A DNA stretch of 7,694 nucleotides from an uncultured Chloroflexota bacterium (GTDB taxonomy: Bacteria > Chloroflexota > Anaerolineae > Aggregatilineales > Phototrophicaceae), in NCBI GenBank assembly GCA_937864975.1, contig CALMDI010000786.1, positions 1 to 7,694 of the forward strand, written 5' to 3'. Positions 1 through 5,510 of the stretch are shown piece after piece; positions within the stretch are counted from its first letter, which is position 1, and each line of letters starts with the position of its first letter. A model generated the notes under the pieces. The model was given only the letters and a program-made list of their open reading frames with translations. It did not search any database and was not told the origin of the DNA. The position numbers and the translations under genes were made by a program.

Positions 1-2497
1 GCGCCTCCTCGCCGAGCGCGCTCGCTCGCTCGTAATCGCCAAGCCGGAACGACAGATCGGCGAGGCTTTCCAGCACCCACGCCGTGCCTGCCTGATAACC
101 GCTCTGGCGGTAATAGGCAAGGCTCTCGTTCAGCCTGCGCTCGGCTTCGGCATAATCGCCCTGCGCCTGTGCCACGCGCCCCAGACCGTTCAGCGCGCGC
201 CCAACACCTCTGGCATCGCCCGCCGCGCGAAACGCTGCCAGCGTTTCTTCGTACAACGCCTTTGCCTGATCGAACGCGCTCATGCCTTCGTAGGCTTTCG
301 CCAGCCGGTACTTTGTCCCGGTCGCGTTCTGCGGGTCGTCCTGAGGAGACAAACGCAGCGCCTGTTCCAGGTAATAAACCGCGTCGGCGTAAGCACTGAC
401 GCGCAGCGCGTAGTCACCCGCCAGCACTGCATAATACAGTTCCTTTGACGGGTCACCCGCCGCCGACCAATGATAGACGAGCGCGGTGATCTGCCCCGGC
501 GAGGCGGCATACACGCGCTCAATCGTCCGCGCCGCCAGTCGATGCAGGCGGCGGCGCTCGTCGGGCGGGATTTCCTGCAACACGCCTTCGCGCAGCTTTT
601 CGTGGGCGAAGCGCCAGTCGCCTTCCTGCACGGCGATGACCGCGCCGTTCGCCGCCATCGTCAGCCACGAATCGGCGTTCTCATCGGGCATCGCCACCCG
701 CAGCAGCGTCGTATCGATGCGACTGCCCAAGACCGCCGCGAGTTTGAGCAGCGGGCGCGCCGTTTCTGGTAAGCGCGTCAGCCGCCGCTGGACGACCTGC
801 TGAACGCCGCCGCTGAACACGCGCTCCGGCAGGCTGTCGCGGTTGATCTGTCCCAGTCGCCCCGCTTCCTCCGCGAGTGTCCGCACGACCTCGACCAGAA
901 AGAAAACGTTGCCTTCCGTCTCGCGCTGTAAAAACGCGACGACCTGCGGATCGCGCCCCGCGTCCCCCAGCATCGAGCCGCTCAACTCGCCAATCGCCTC
1001 GCTCGAAAGCCGCTCAAGGCGCAGCGGCTGCATCTCCGGCAGAAGGGCGGGTAAATCGGCGCGCTCGTCGTCGCGATAGCTGCCGACGACCATTAACCGC
1101 AGCGCGCTAGCCCGGCGGATGACCCACGAGAGCAGCGCGAGATCGTCGTCGCCTATCCACTGCAAGTCTTCCAGAAGCAAGACCAGCGGCTGCATCTGGC
1201 GCGCCAGCAAATGATCGACTGCCGAGAACAGACGCGCTTGCGCTTCCTCGCCGTCGATCGCGGGCAGCGTCGGGAGCGAGCGCCCCAGCATCGACGCGAT
1301 ATCCGGCACGACTCGCTGGAGCGCCGCCGCGTCGGCATCGTCCATCTCGGTCAGCCCCGCCAGCGCGCGCAGGCTGTCGCGCCAGAGCTGGTAGCTCGCG
1401 CGCCCCTCGCTGACCGCCTGCCCCCGCAGCACCAGCGCCCCGCGCACCAGCGCGCGCGTCCGTAATTCCGTCATCAGGCGCGACTTGCCGACGCCGCTTT
1501 CGCCGCCGATCAACCAGGCGCTGCCGCTGCCCGCGCGCGCCGCTTCCAGCGCGCCAGCCATCAGCGCCAGCTCATCTTCGCGCCCGACGAATTCCGCCGC
1601 TTGCAGAAAACTTTCGCGAATGGCGATAGTCTCCTGCGGCGGCGGCAGACCGACCGCGGCGGACAACGCTTCAATCGCGGCGTCTGCCGCCAGGTAACGC
1701 GCGTCGGGCGACTTGGCAAGCAGCCGCTTGACCACCTGCGCCAGTTCCAGGCTCACGCCGAGCGCGGCGACGTTCGGCGCGTCGTTTAAGACCTGCTGAA
1801 CCAGCACCCCCGCGTACTGCGCCTCAAACGGATGCCGCCCCGCGAGCAATTCGTACAGAATCACGCCGACCGCGTACAAATCTGACGCTTCGCTGACCAT
1901 CCCCGCCGTCAGGACTTCCGGCGCCATGTATGCCAGCGTGCCGGACAAATTATCGTCACGCTCGACGACCTCGCTGCGCGCCAGCGCCAGTCCGAAATCG
2001 AGCATCTTGACCAGCAGCCCCGCCTCCGGCGTCTCGATTACGCCGATATTGCTCGGCTTGATGTCGCGGTGGAGCAGCCCGCGCCGGTGCGTGTACGTCA
2101 GCGCGCGCAGCATTTGAAGCACAAGCTCAATTTTGACGTCCAGCGGCTGGTTTTGCCCGGCTTCAAGCACGGTGCGCGGCGCGTTCAGCAGCTCCATCGT
2201 AAAAAAGGGCTGACCAGTGTCGTCAAAGCCATAGTCCAGCACGGCGATAATGTTGGGATGCCGCATCGACGCCAGCGCCTGAAACTCGCGCGCCAGCGCC
2301 AGCTGCGGTTGAAGCATATCGGTGTCGGCGGTCGTTCCGATCAGAGGCAGCGCCGTGCCGGTCACCCGTTTGAGCGCGACCGTCGTGCCCGTCAGCCGAT
2401 CCAGCGCAGCGTAAACCGTGCCCATGCTGCCGATACCAAGCGGTTCCTGCAGCAGATAGCGGCGGGCAAAGATCGTGGGGGCGGGGTCGATTGCCAT
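1..2497 (-). CDS. Ser/Thr protein kinase with AAA-type ATPase and TPR repeats (3'-partial)
   Basis: An open frame of 832 codons runs from ATG (2497-2495) off the left edge without a stop. Residues about 14-270 form a Hanks-type kinase domain: glycine loop GIGSMG (21-26), ATP lysine K43 in VALK, probable helix-C glutamate E71, catalytic HRDIKPSN (143-150, D145), DFG (167-169) and APE (192-194). All catalytic residues are present, so an active cytoplasmic kinase is expected. Residues from about 303 (FVGRE) form an AAA_16-like ATPase with Walker A GESGVGKS (332-339, K338) and Walker B LLLED (D444) followed by LQW. From about residue 690 the protein becomes TPR-like, with LEQAL, AKALYEETL and YAEAERRL helices. 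I see no membrane segment in the visible part. The architecture recalls PknK-type multidomain regulators, in which ATPase and TPR modules sense ligands or partners; that role is inferred. The start is supported by a weak AGAG Shine-Dalgarno 5 nt upstream and by the kinase fold beginning about 13 residues in. Confidence 0.93.
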   Translation of the reverse strand, partial: MAIDPAPTIFARRYLLQEPLGIGSMGTVYAALDRLTGTTVALKRVTGTALPLIGTTADTDMLQPQLALAREFQALASMRHPNIIAVLDYGFDDTGQPFFTMELLNAPRTVLEAGQNQPLDVKIELVLQMLRALTYTHRRGLLHRDIKPSNIGVIETPEAGLLVKMLDFGLALARSEVVERDDNLSGTLAYMAPEVLTAGMVSEASDLYAVGVILYELLAGRHPFEAQYAGVLVQQVLNDAPNVAALGVSLELAQVVKRLLAKSPDARYLAADAAIEALSAAVGLPPPQETIAIRESFLQAAEFVGREDELALMAGALEAARAGSGSAWLIGGESGVGKSRLMTELRTRALVRGALVLRGQAVSEGRASYQLWRDSLRALAGLTEMDDADAAALQRVVPDIASMLGRSLPTLPAIDGEEAQARLFSAVDHLLARQMQPLVLLLEDLQWIGDDDLALLSWVIRRASALRLMVVGSYRDDERADLPALLPEMQPLRLERLSSEAIGELSGSMLGDAGRDPQVVAFLQRETEGNVFFLVEVVRTLAEEAGRLGQINRDSLPERVFSGGVQQVVQRRLTRLPETARPLLKLAAVLGSRIDTTLLRVAMPDENADSWLTMAANGAVIAVQEGDWRFAHEKLREGVLQEIPPDERRRLHRLAARTIERVYAASPGQITALVYHWSAAGDPSKELYYAVLAGDYALRVSAYADAVYYLEQALRLSPQDDPQNATGTKYRLAKAYEGMSAFDQAKALYEETLAAFRAAGDARGVGRALNGLGRVAQAQGDYAEAERRLNESLAYYRQSGYQAGTAWVLESLADLSFRLGDYERASALGEEA

Positions 2498-2559
2498 GCG
2501 TTCTCTAAACCGATGGTGCCTTCGAGAGTCTCGGCGCGGCGCCGGGCGTCCTGTAATTC

Positions 2560-2568
2560 ATCATAACA
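2560..2568 (-). promoter_or_regulatory. Extended -10 promoter for the kinase gene
   Basis: On the minus strand this reads TGTTATGAT, an extended -10 (TGn) followed by TATGAT, which matches the consensus at 5 of 6 positions. Transcription would start near 2553 and leave a leader of about 55 nt before the kinase ATG. No good -35 box lies 17 bp upstream (TTATAG), which is typical of extended -10 promoters. It sits in a small AT-rich island within GC-rich DNA. Predicted from sequence only. Confidence 0.5.
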
Positions 2569-2580
2569 TAAGCCCCTTGC

Positions 2581-2589
2581 TGCTATAAT
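2581..2589 (+). promoter_or_regulatory. Extended -10 promoter for the channel-like gene
   Basis: The sequence TGCTATAAT is a perfect extended -10 element: TG, one base, then consensus TATAAT. Transcription would start near 2596, giving a leader of about 85 nt before the ATG at 2682. The position expected for a -35 box (2561-2566, TCATAA) is poor and overlaps the -10 of the opposing promoter. The perfect hexamer in otherwise GC-rich DNA makes this the best promoter candidate in the window. Confidence 0.62.
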
Positions 2590-2621
2590 GTGGGTTCATC
2601 CACCCCTGCAGACAAGTCTCA

Positions 2622-2645
2622 TCGTCGCCAATCGTTGGCTGACGA
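2622..2645 (+). other. Hairpin in the 5' leader of the channel-like gene
   Basis: TCGTC-GCCAA (2622-2631) pairs with TTGGC and GACGA (2635-2639 and 2641-2645), with a 3-nt TCG loop and one bulged T at 2640. This gives ten base pairs between the predicted transcription start and the ribosome-binding site. It could affect mRNA stability or translation. No riboswitch class is recognised, and no U-tract follows that would make it a terminator. Confidence 0.4.
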
Positions 2646-2681
2646 GCGAATGACAGTTCCCGGAAAGGCTGGCTCTCCCGA

Positions 2682-3800
2682 ATGCTCGAAATTGGTGCGC
2701 GAGTCCTGAGCTTTCCTGTCGGCGTGCTGATCATTGTTCTGACGTTGTTCTCCGCCATTCGCACCTTCGTCCTGCCGCGCAGCGCGCGCGACCCGCTGAC
2801 GCGGCGCATTTTCCTGTCCAGCCGCAAGGTGTTTACCTGGCTCACGCGCAAGGCGACGACGTATGAACAGCGCGACGCCGTCTGGGCGATGTACGCGCCG
2901 ATCACGCTATTGCTCATGCCGGTCGTCTGGATCACCCTGGTCATGACGGGTTACGCGCTGATCTATTGGTCTATCGGTGTGCCAAGCCTGTACGACTCGT
3001 TTATCATCAGTGGGTCATCCATCCTCACGCTCGGGTTTGCCCCGACGACGGGGCTGCCCGCAACCGTCTTCGAGTTCACCGAAGCCATGCTCGGCTTGAT
3101 CCTTATTGCCCTGCTCATTGCCTATCTGCCCACCATGTACAGCGCGTTTTCGCAGCGCGAAGCGATGGTGACGCTGCTCGAAGTGCGCGCGGGGTCGCCG
3201 CCGTTTGCGATTGAGATGTTCAAGCGCTTTCAACGTCTCCACGGGATGCACCAGCTGCATCAGGTCTGGGAGGAATGGGAACGCTGGTTTGTGATGGTCG
3301 AGGAAACACATACCTCGCTGGCGGCGCTGACGTTCTTCCGCTCGCCGCAGTCGGATCGCTCGTGGGTGACAGCGTCCGGCGCGATTCTCGACGCGGCATC
3401 GCTCGCGGCGTCGACGCTTGACCTTCCGCGCGACGCTCAAGCCGACCTGTGCATCCGCGCCGGGTATATTGCCCTGCGCCGCATCTGTGATTTTTTCCGG
3501 TTAGAATACAACCCGCATCCGCAGCCGGGCGACCCGATCAGTATCACGCGCGACGAATTCAACGAAGCCTGCGACCAGCTTCTCGCGGCAGGCGTACCTC
3601 TGAAAGCAGATCGCGACCAGGCGTGGCGGGATTTCGCGGGCTGGCGCGTCAACTATGACGTGCCGCTATTGCGGCTCGCCTCGCTGACAATGGCGCCCTA
3701 CGCGCCGTGGTCGTCGGATCGCTCGCTCCGCACCTTCCGCAGCCCGCGCTGGACTCGCCGCCGCAAAGCCGAGACGCCCCAGCCTGAACTCACGCCCTGA
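2682..3800 (+). CDS. K+-channel-like pore-module membrane protein with cytoplasmic domain
   Basis: The protein has 372 residues. Residues about 7-31 and 69-96 are hydrophobic helices. A re-entrant pore-like segment follows at about 104-123 (DSFIISGSSILTLGFAP), then a third hydrophobic helix at about 128-155 ending in a conserved-looking MYSAFSQREAMVTLLEVRAGSPP stretch. The helix, P-loop, helix order and the T116-L117-G118-F119 motif resemble the K+-channel filter TVGYGD, so this fits proteins usually annotated as ion-channel or two-pore-domain K+-channel family. The filter Gly-Asp is replaced by Ala120-Pro121, so K+ selectivity cannot be assumed. Residues about 160-340 are soluble and mostly helical; the last 25 residues are rich in Arg and Lys. 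There is no N-terminal cleavable signal. The start follows GGAAAGG (2662-2668), a rather long 13 nt upstream, and no alternative in-frame start exists further upstream. The gene has its own extended -10 promoter. Its stop codon directly abuts the stop of the opposing GNAT gene. Confidence 0.8.
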   Translation: MLEIGARVLSFPVGVLIIVLTLFSAIRTFVLPRSARDPLTRRIFLSSRKVFTWLTRKATTYEQRDAVWAMYAPITLLLMPVVWITLVMTGYALIYWSIGVPSLYDSFIISGSSILTLGFAPTTGLPATVFEFTEAMLGLILIALLIAYLPTMYSAFSQREAMVTLLEVRAGSPPFAIEMFKRFQRLHGMHQLHQVWEEWERWFVMVEETHTSLAALTFFRSPQSDRSWVTASGAILDAASLAASTLDLPRDAQADLCIRAGYIALRRICDFFRLEYNPHPQPGDPISITRDEFNEACDQLLAAGVPLKADRDQAWRDFAGWRVNYDVPLLRLASLTMAPYAPWSSDRSLRTFRSPRWTRRRKAETPQPELTP

Positions 3801-3934
3801 TCACAGGGAGCGCGCCAGACACACCCGATCTTCGCCCGCGCCATCATAATCGCGTATGTAGGATATGCCGTCGAGAACGGCATCCCCTGGCTCGACGGCG
3901 AACCCCATGCGTCTGTGAAAGGCGACAGAGTTCT
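3801..3934 (-). pseudogene. Severed C-terminal fragment of a GNAT acetyltransferase gene
   Basis: On the minus strand, from the distal target-site copy to a TGA at 3803-3801, the frame encodes N-S-V-A-F-H-R-R-M-G-F and then about 32 further residues ending in VCLARSL. NxxAFHxxMGF is the hallmark of the last helix and strand of GNAT proteins. It continues exactly from the PVNQN at which the 119-residue product encoded at 4052-4411 breaks off. Joining the two halves after removing the 131-bp element and one AGAACT copy gives CAG-AAC-TCT-GTC and an uninterrupted protein of 157 residues, a normal GNAT length. The fragment has no start codon or ribosome-binding site and no internal stops. This suggests that the disruption is recent. 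Confidence 0.88.
3929..3934. repeat. Left target-site duplication of the MITE-like element
   Basis: AGTTCT immediately precedes the left terminal inverted repeat and is repeated exactly at 4066-4071 after the right one. The 6-bp length is supported independently, because keeping a single copy restores the GNAT reading frame and its conserved VNQNSVAFH motif. Confidence 0.88.
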
Positions 3935-4065
3935 ACCGTGATTGCTAATTCCGCAACCCCACCCCGCCTCCCTTGCGCGGGGTTCCCGCCAAAGGCGGGA
4001 ACCCCGCGCAAGGGAGGCAGAGGGTCGGGTTTCGCGTCCACAGCATGGCAACTAGCAATCACAGT
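3935..4065. mobile_element. 131-bp MITE-like non-autonomous element inserted in a GNAT gene
   Basis: The element has imperfect 16-bp terminal inverted repeats, ACCGTGATTGCTAATT at 3935-3950 and the complement of ACTGTGATTGCTAGTT at 4050-4065, matching at 14 of 16 positions. It is flanked by exact 6-bp direct repeats AGTTCT. The centre is a perfect hairpin (3966-4018), and looser complementarity links the hairpin to the ends. The right half carries about 17 extra bases, so the two halves are unequal. It encodes no protein. Small size, terminal inverted repeats, target duplication and insertion into a recognisable gene are the defining traits of a MITE mobilised in trans by a transposase encoded elsewhere. 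I do not assign an IS family. It introduces a stop codon after four foreign residues (YCDC) in the GNAT frame. Confidence 0.85.
3966..4018. repeat. Perfect 25-bp-arm inverted repeat (central hairpin of the element)
   Basis: Positions 3966-3990 are exactly complementary to 3994-4018, around an AAA loop at 3991-3993. The arms are very GC-rich, so the hairpin would be extremely stable as RNA or single-stranded DNA. It lies between the convergent channel-like and truncated GNAT genes and could stop or stabilise transcripts from both sides. It lacks a U-tract, so it is not a classical intrinsic terminator. Confidence 0.92.
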
Positions 4066-4411
4066 AGTTCTGGTTGACCGGCGACGTGACGCAGCGGACG
4101 GTCTTGCAGCCAAGCGCCCGCGCCGCGGCGAAGAACCGTTGATACAACTGCGCGCCGACGCCCTGCTGCCGGTAATCGGGATGCACGCCGACGAAATGGA
4201 TGTACGCTTCGTCGGAGCGCGTCTGCGAGACAAACCCCACCAGAAAACCGACGATCGTTCCATCGGCTTCCGCGGCAAAACTGGTATCGCGGAAATGCGC
4301 GAAGAACAGGCGCGGAAGCATGGCGGTCATCCGCCGCCCGCCCCACCACAAATCCAGCACGGCAATCAGGGGCGCGTAATCCGTCTCGTCGAGCGAACGT
4401 AGCTGGAGCAT
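4052..4411 (-). CDS. GNAT family N-acetyltransferase, truncated by element insertion
   Basis: The open frame encodes 119 residues. It starts with a GNAT N-terminal strand (LQLRSLDETDYAPL), contains strands around VGFLVGFVS and AYIHFVGVHPDYR, and carries the acetyl-CoA pyrophosphate-binding motif RQQGVG at 81-86 followed by the helix AQLYQRFFAAA. It ends at CVTSPVNQN (115) plus four residues and a stop contributed by the inserted element. The normal final helix and strands lie beyond the element at 3801-3934. Intact GNATs need these to complete the substrate site and fold, so the product is probably inactive or unstable; this is inference. The intact enzyme would transfer acetyl from acetyl-CoA to an amine of unknown identity. 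AGGAAG at 4415-4420 (minus strand) gives a well-placed Shine-Dalgarno. The gene diverges from the secreted-protein gene at 4517. Confidence 0.85.
   Translation of the reverse strand: MLQLRSLDETDYAPLIAVLDLWWGGRRMTAMLPRLFFAHFRDTSFAAEADGTIVGFLVGFVSQTRSDEAYIHFVGVHPDYRQQGVGAQLYQRFFAAARALGCKTVRCVTSPVNQNYCDC
4066..4071. repeat. Right target-site duplication of the MITE-like element
   Basis: AGTTCT directly follows the right terminal inverted repeat and is identical to 3929-3934. On the minus strand it reads AGAACT and contributes the end of the CAG-AAC codons at which the GNAT frame breaks. Confidence 0.88.
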
Positions 4412-4502
4412 TGGCTTCCTGTATGAATCCTGTTGATTTCTTTACGTCCAGTATGACGCCTTTCGCTTACGCTTTAAAGAGCGCCCAATGATCGATTTAC
4501 TC

Positions 4503-4510
4503 GAAGGAAG
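4503..4510 (+). promoter_or_regulatory. Ribosome-binding site for the secreted decarboxylase-like gene
   Basis: GAAGGAAG lies 6 nt before the ATG at 4517 and supports that start, which also begins directly with the signal peptide. I see no convincing promoter in the 105-bp divergent gap 4412-4516. TTGATT at 4433 and TATGAC at 4452 are only 13 bp apart, too close to pair. Confidence 0.7.
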
Positions 4511-4516
4511 CTTTTT

Positions 4517-5398
4517 ATGAGATTTCGTATCGCTGCACTCGTCTTTGCCCTGCTGATGTCGGTTGGATCGTTCGTCACTTTCGCGCAGGAATCGGAACCC
4601 GCGTCCGACGAGCCGACCCTGATTGTTTATAGCTCGGTCGAGCAGTTGCTCGGCGGTGATGTCACCATCGGTATTCCCATCGCGGCGGTCGCCGAGGAAC
4701 TTGGGAATTTTGACCCGACGTGGTCGGTGGTCGGGCTTGGCACGACCAACCAGGTCATGCGAAACGGCGAGCTGATGCCCGACGGCACGGCGGCGCACCT
4801 GCGGTACTGGTGGGTCGATCCGTCCAGCGACACGCAGGCGGCGGTGGTCGATCTCGCCACGGCTGCCGAAATCGCAGGCGCAACCCCCGTCCCGGGCGCC
4901 CCCTCACCGGCGGTTACGGTAGATTTCGAGCCAGAGTTCCCGTTGATCGCGCTGGCAGTTGCCGATTCGGCGGAAGCCCTGACGTTTGAGGCGGAAAACG
5001 TCGATAACGTGCATGACTGGATCGTGGCGACGCTGGCAGAAACCGACGTGACGCTCGCGGGTCTGCAAGTGACGGGCAGCTTCGGCGAGGTCAATACCAC
5101 GGTGGGTTATCATCTTCCGACGACAGGCGTCGACATTTCGACCGTGTATCAGGATCGAAGCGTCTTTCATTTTCTGGATTATCAGGAGCCTGCGACGTGG
5201 GTAATGAACGGGTTCTATGCCGCCGAGGCGGAGCTTCAGCCGGTCGTGTCGGTCGCCGGACGCCCGGTGCATCTGCACGGTTATCAGCCGGAAGCGATGC
5301 TCGGCGGGCATATCGCCACCGCCGCTGCCGCGGATGTGACGCTGACGGTGTATCCGCTCGAAAATGTCGTCCAGACGCGCCCGGACGACGAAGCGTAG
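4517..5398 (+). CDS. Secreted acetolactate-decarboxylase-like protein
   Basis: The protein has 293 residues. Residues 1-23 form a Sec signal peptide (MRFR, a hydrophobic core, cleavage likely after FA23), so it is exported. The mature part follows the acetolactate decarboxylase (AlsD/BudA) pattern: an opening YSSVEQLLGGDVTI, then VVGLGTTNQVMRNGEL with E85, then LQVTGSFGEV at about 183-192, and VHLHGYQPEAMLGGH with H252, H254 and H265. The HxH-x10-H spacing equals the zinc site of the Brevibacillus enzyme (H194, H196, H207 from memory), and E85 matches its Glu65. The family converts 2-acetolactate to acetoin, and the Brevibacillus enzyme is also exported. The conserved Arg (Arg145) after the GTF motif is Thr195 here, so decarboxylase activity is uncertain. 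The metal site looks intact, so a related metalloenzyme or binding role is possible. The gene is apparently monocistronic: it has its own ribosome-binding site and is followed by an intrinsic terminator. Confidence 0.7.
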   Translation: MRFRIAALVFALLMSVGSFVTFAQESEPASDEPTLIVYSSVEQLLGGDVTIGIPIAAVAEELGNFDPTWSVVGLGTTNQVMRNGELMPDGTAAHLRYWWVDPSSDTQAAVVDLATAAEIAGATPVPGAPSPAVTVDFEPEFPLIALAVADSAEALTFEAENVDNVHDWIVATLAETDVTLAGLQVTGSFGEVNTTVGYHLPTTGVDISTVYQDRSVFHFLDYQEPATWVMNGFYAAEAELQPVVSVAGRPVHLHGYQPEAMLGGHIATAAAADVTLTVYPLENVVQTRPDDEA

Positions 5399-5446
5399 GC
5401 GCATTCAGCGATCCGGGTAACGGCAGCCGATACTACTGAATTGGAA

Positions 5447-5484
5447 GGGCGCGGAGGGATTTCTCTCCGCGTCCTTTTTGTTTT
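5447..5484 (+). terminator. Rho-independent terminator after the secreted-protein gene
   Basis: GGGCGCGGAGGG (5447-5458) pairs with the complementary arm 5463-5474 to give 12 base pairs including two G-U pairs, closed by an ATTT loop. It is followed directly by TTTTTGTTTT (5475-5484). It lies 49 nt after the stop of the plus-strand gene. The cyclase operon converges on it from the right, but the far side of the stem has no good U-tract for that direction, so it should mainly serve the plus strand. Confidence 0.88.
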
Positions 5485-5510
5485 GGATCGTGTTGTTTTA
5501 CAGGAAATAC

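Noticed and set aside
2069..2566. A 165-codon plus-strand open frame
   Set aside because: It lies antisense to the kinase domain, whose catalytic motifs are all in frame on the minus strand, and it has no credible start region.
3934..4066. A TA target duplication typical of IS630/Tc1-like MITEs
   Set aside because: TA does occur at both ends, but keeping a single TA would leave an in-frame TAG in the GNAT gene. Only the 6-bp AGTTCT model restores the reading frame and the conserved motif.
3844..4278. A 144-codon minus-strand frame running through the inserted element
   Set aside because: It is out of frame with both GNAT halves, is Arg/Ser-rich low-complexity sequence and reads across the palindrome. 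It is a by-product of the insertion.
4433..4457. A sigma70 promoter made of TTGATT and TATGAC upstream of the secreted-protein gene
   Set aside because: The two boxes are only 13 bp apart, outside the working range.
4904..5404. A 166-codon minus-strand frame opposite the secreted protein
   Set aside because: It is the antisense shadow of a gene with a signal peptide, a ribosome-binding site, family motifs and a terminator.
5447..5484. The terminator acting equally for the minus-strand cyclase operon
   Set aside because: On the minus strand the stem is followed by TTCCAA rather than a run of T, so efficient termination in that direction is not supported.
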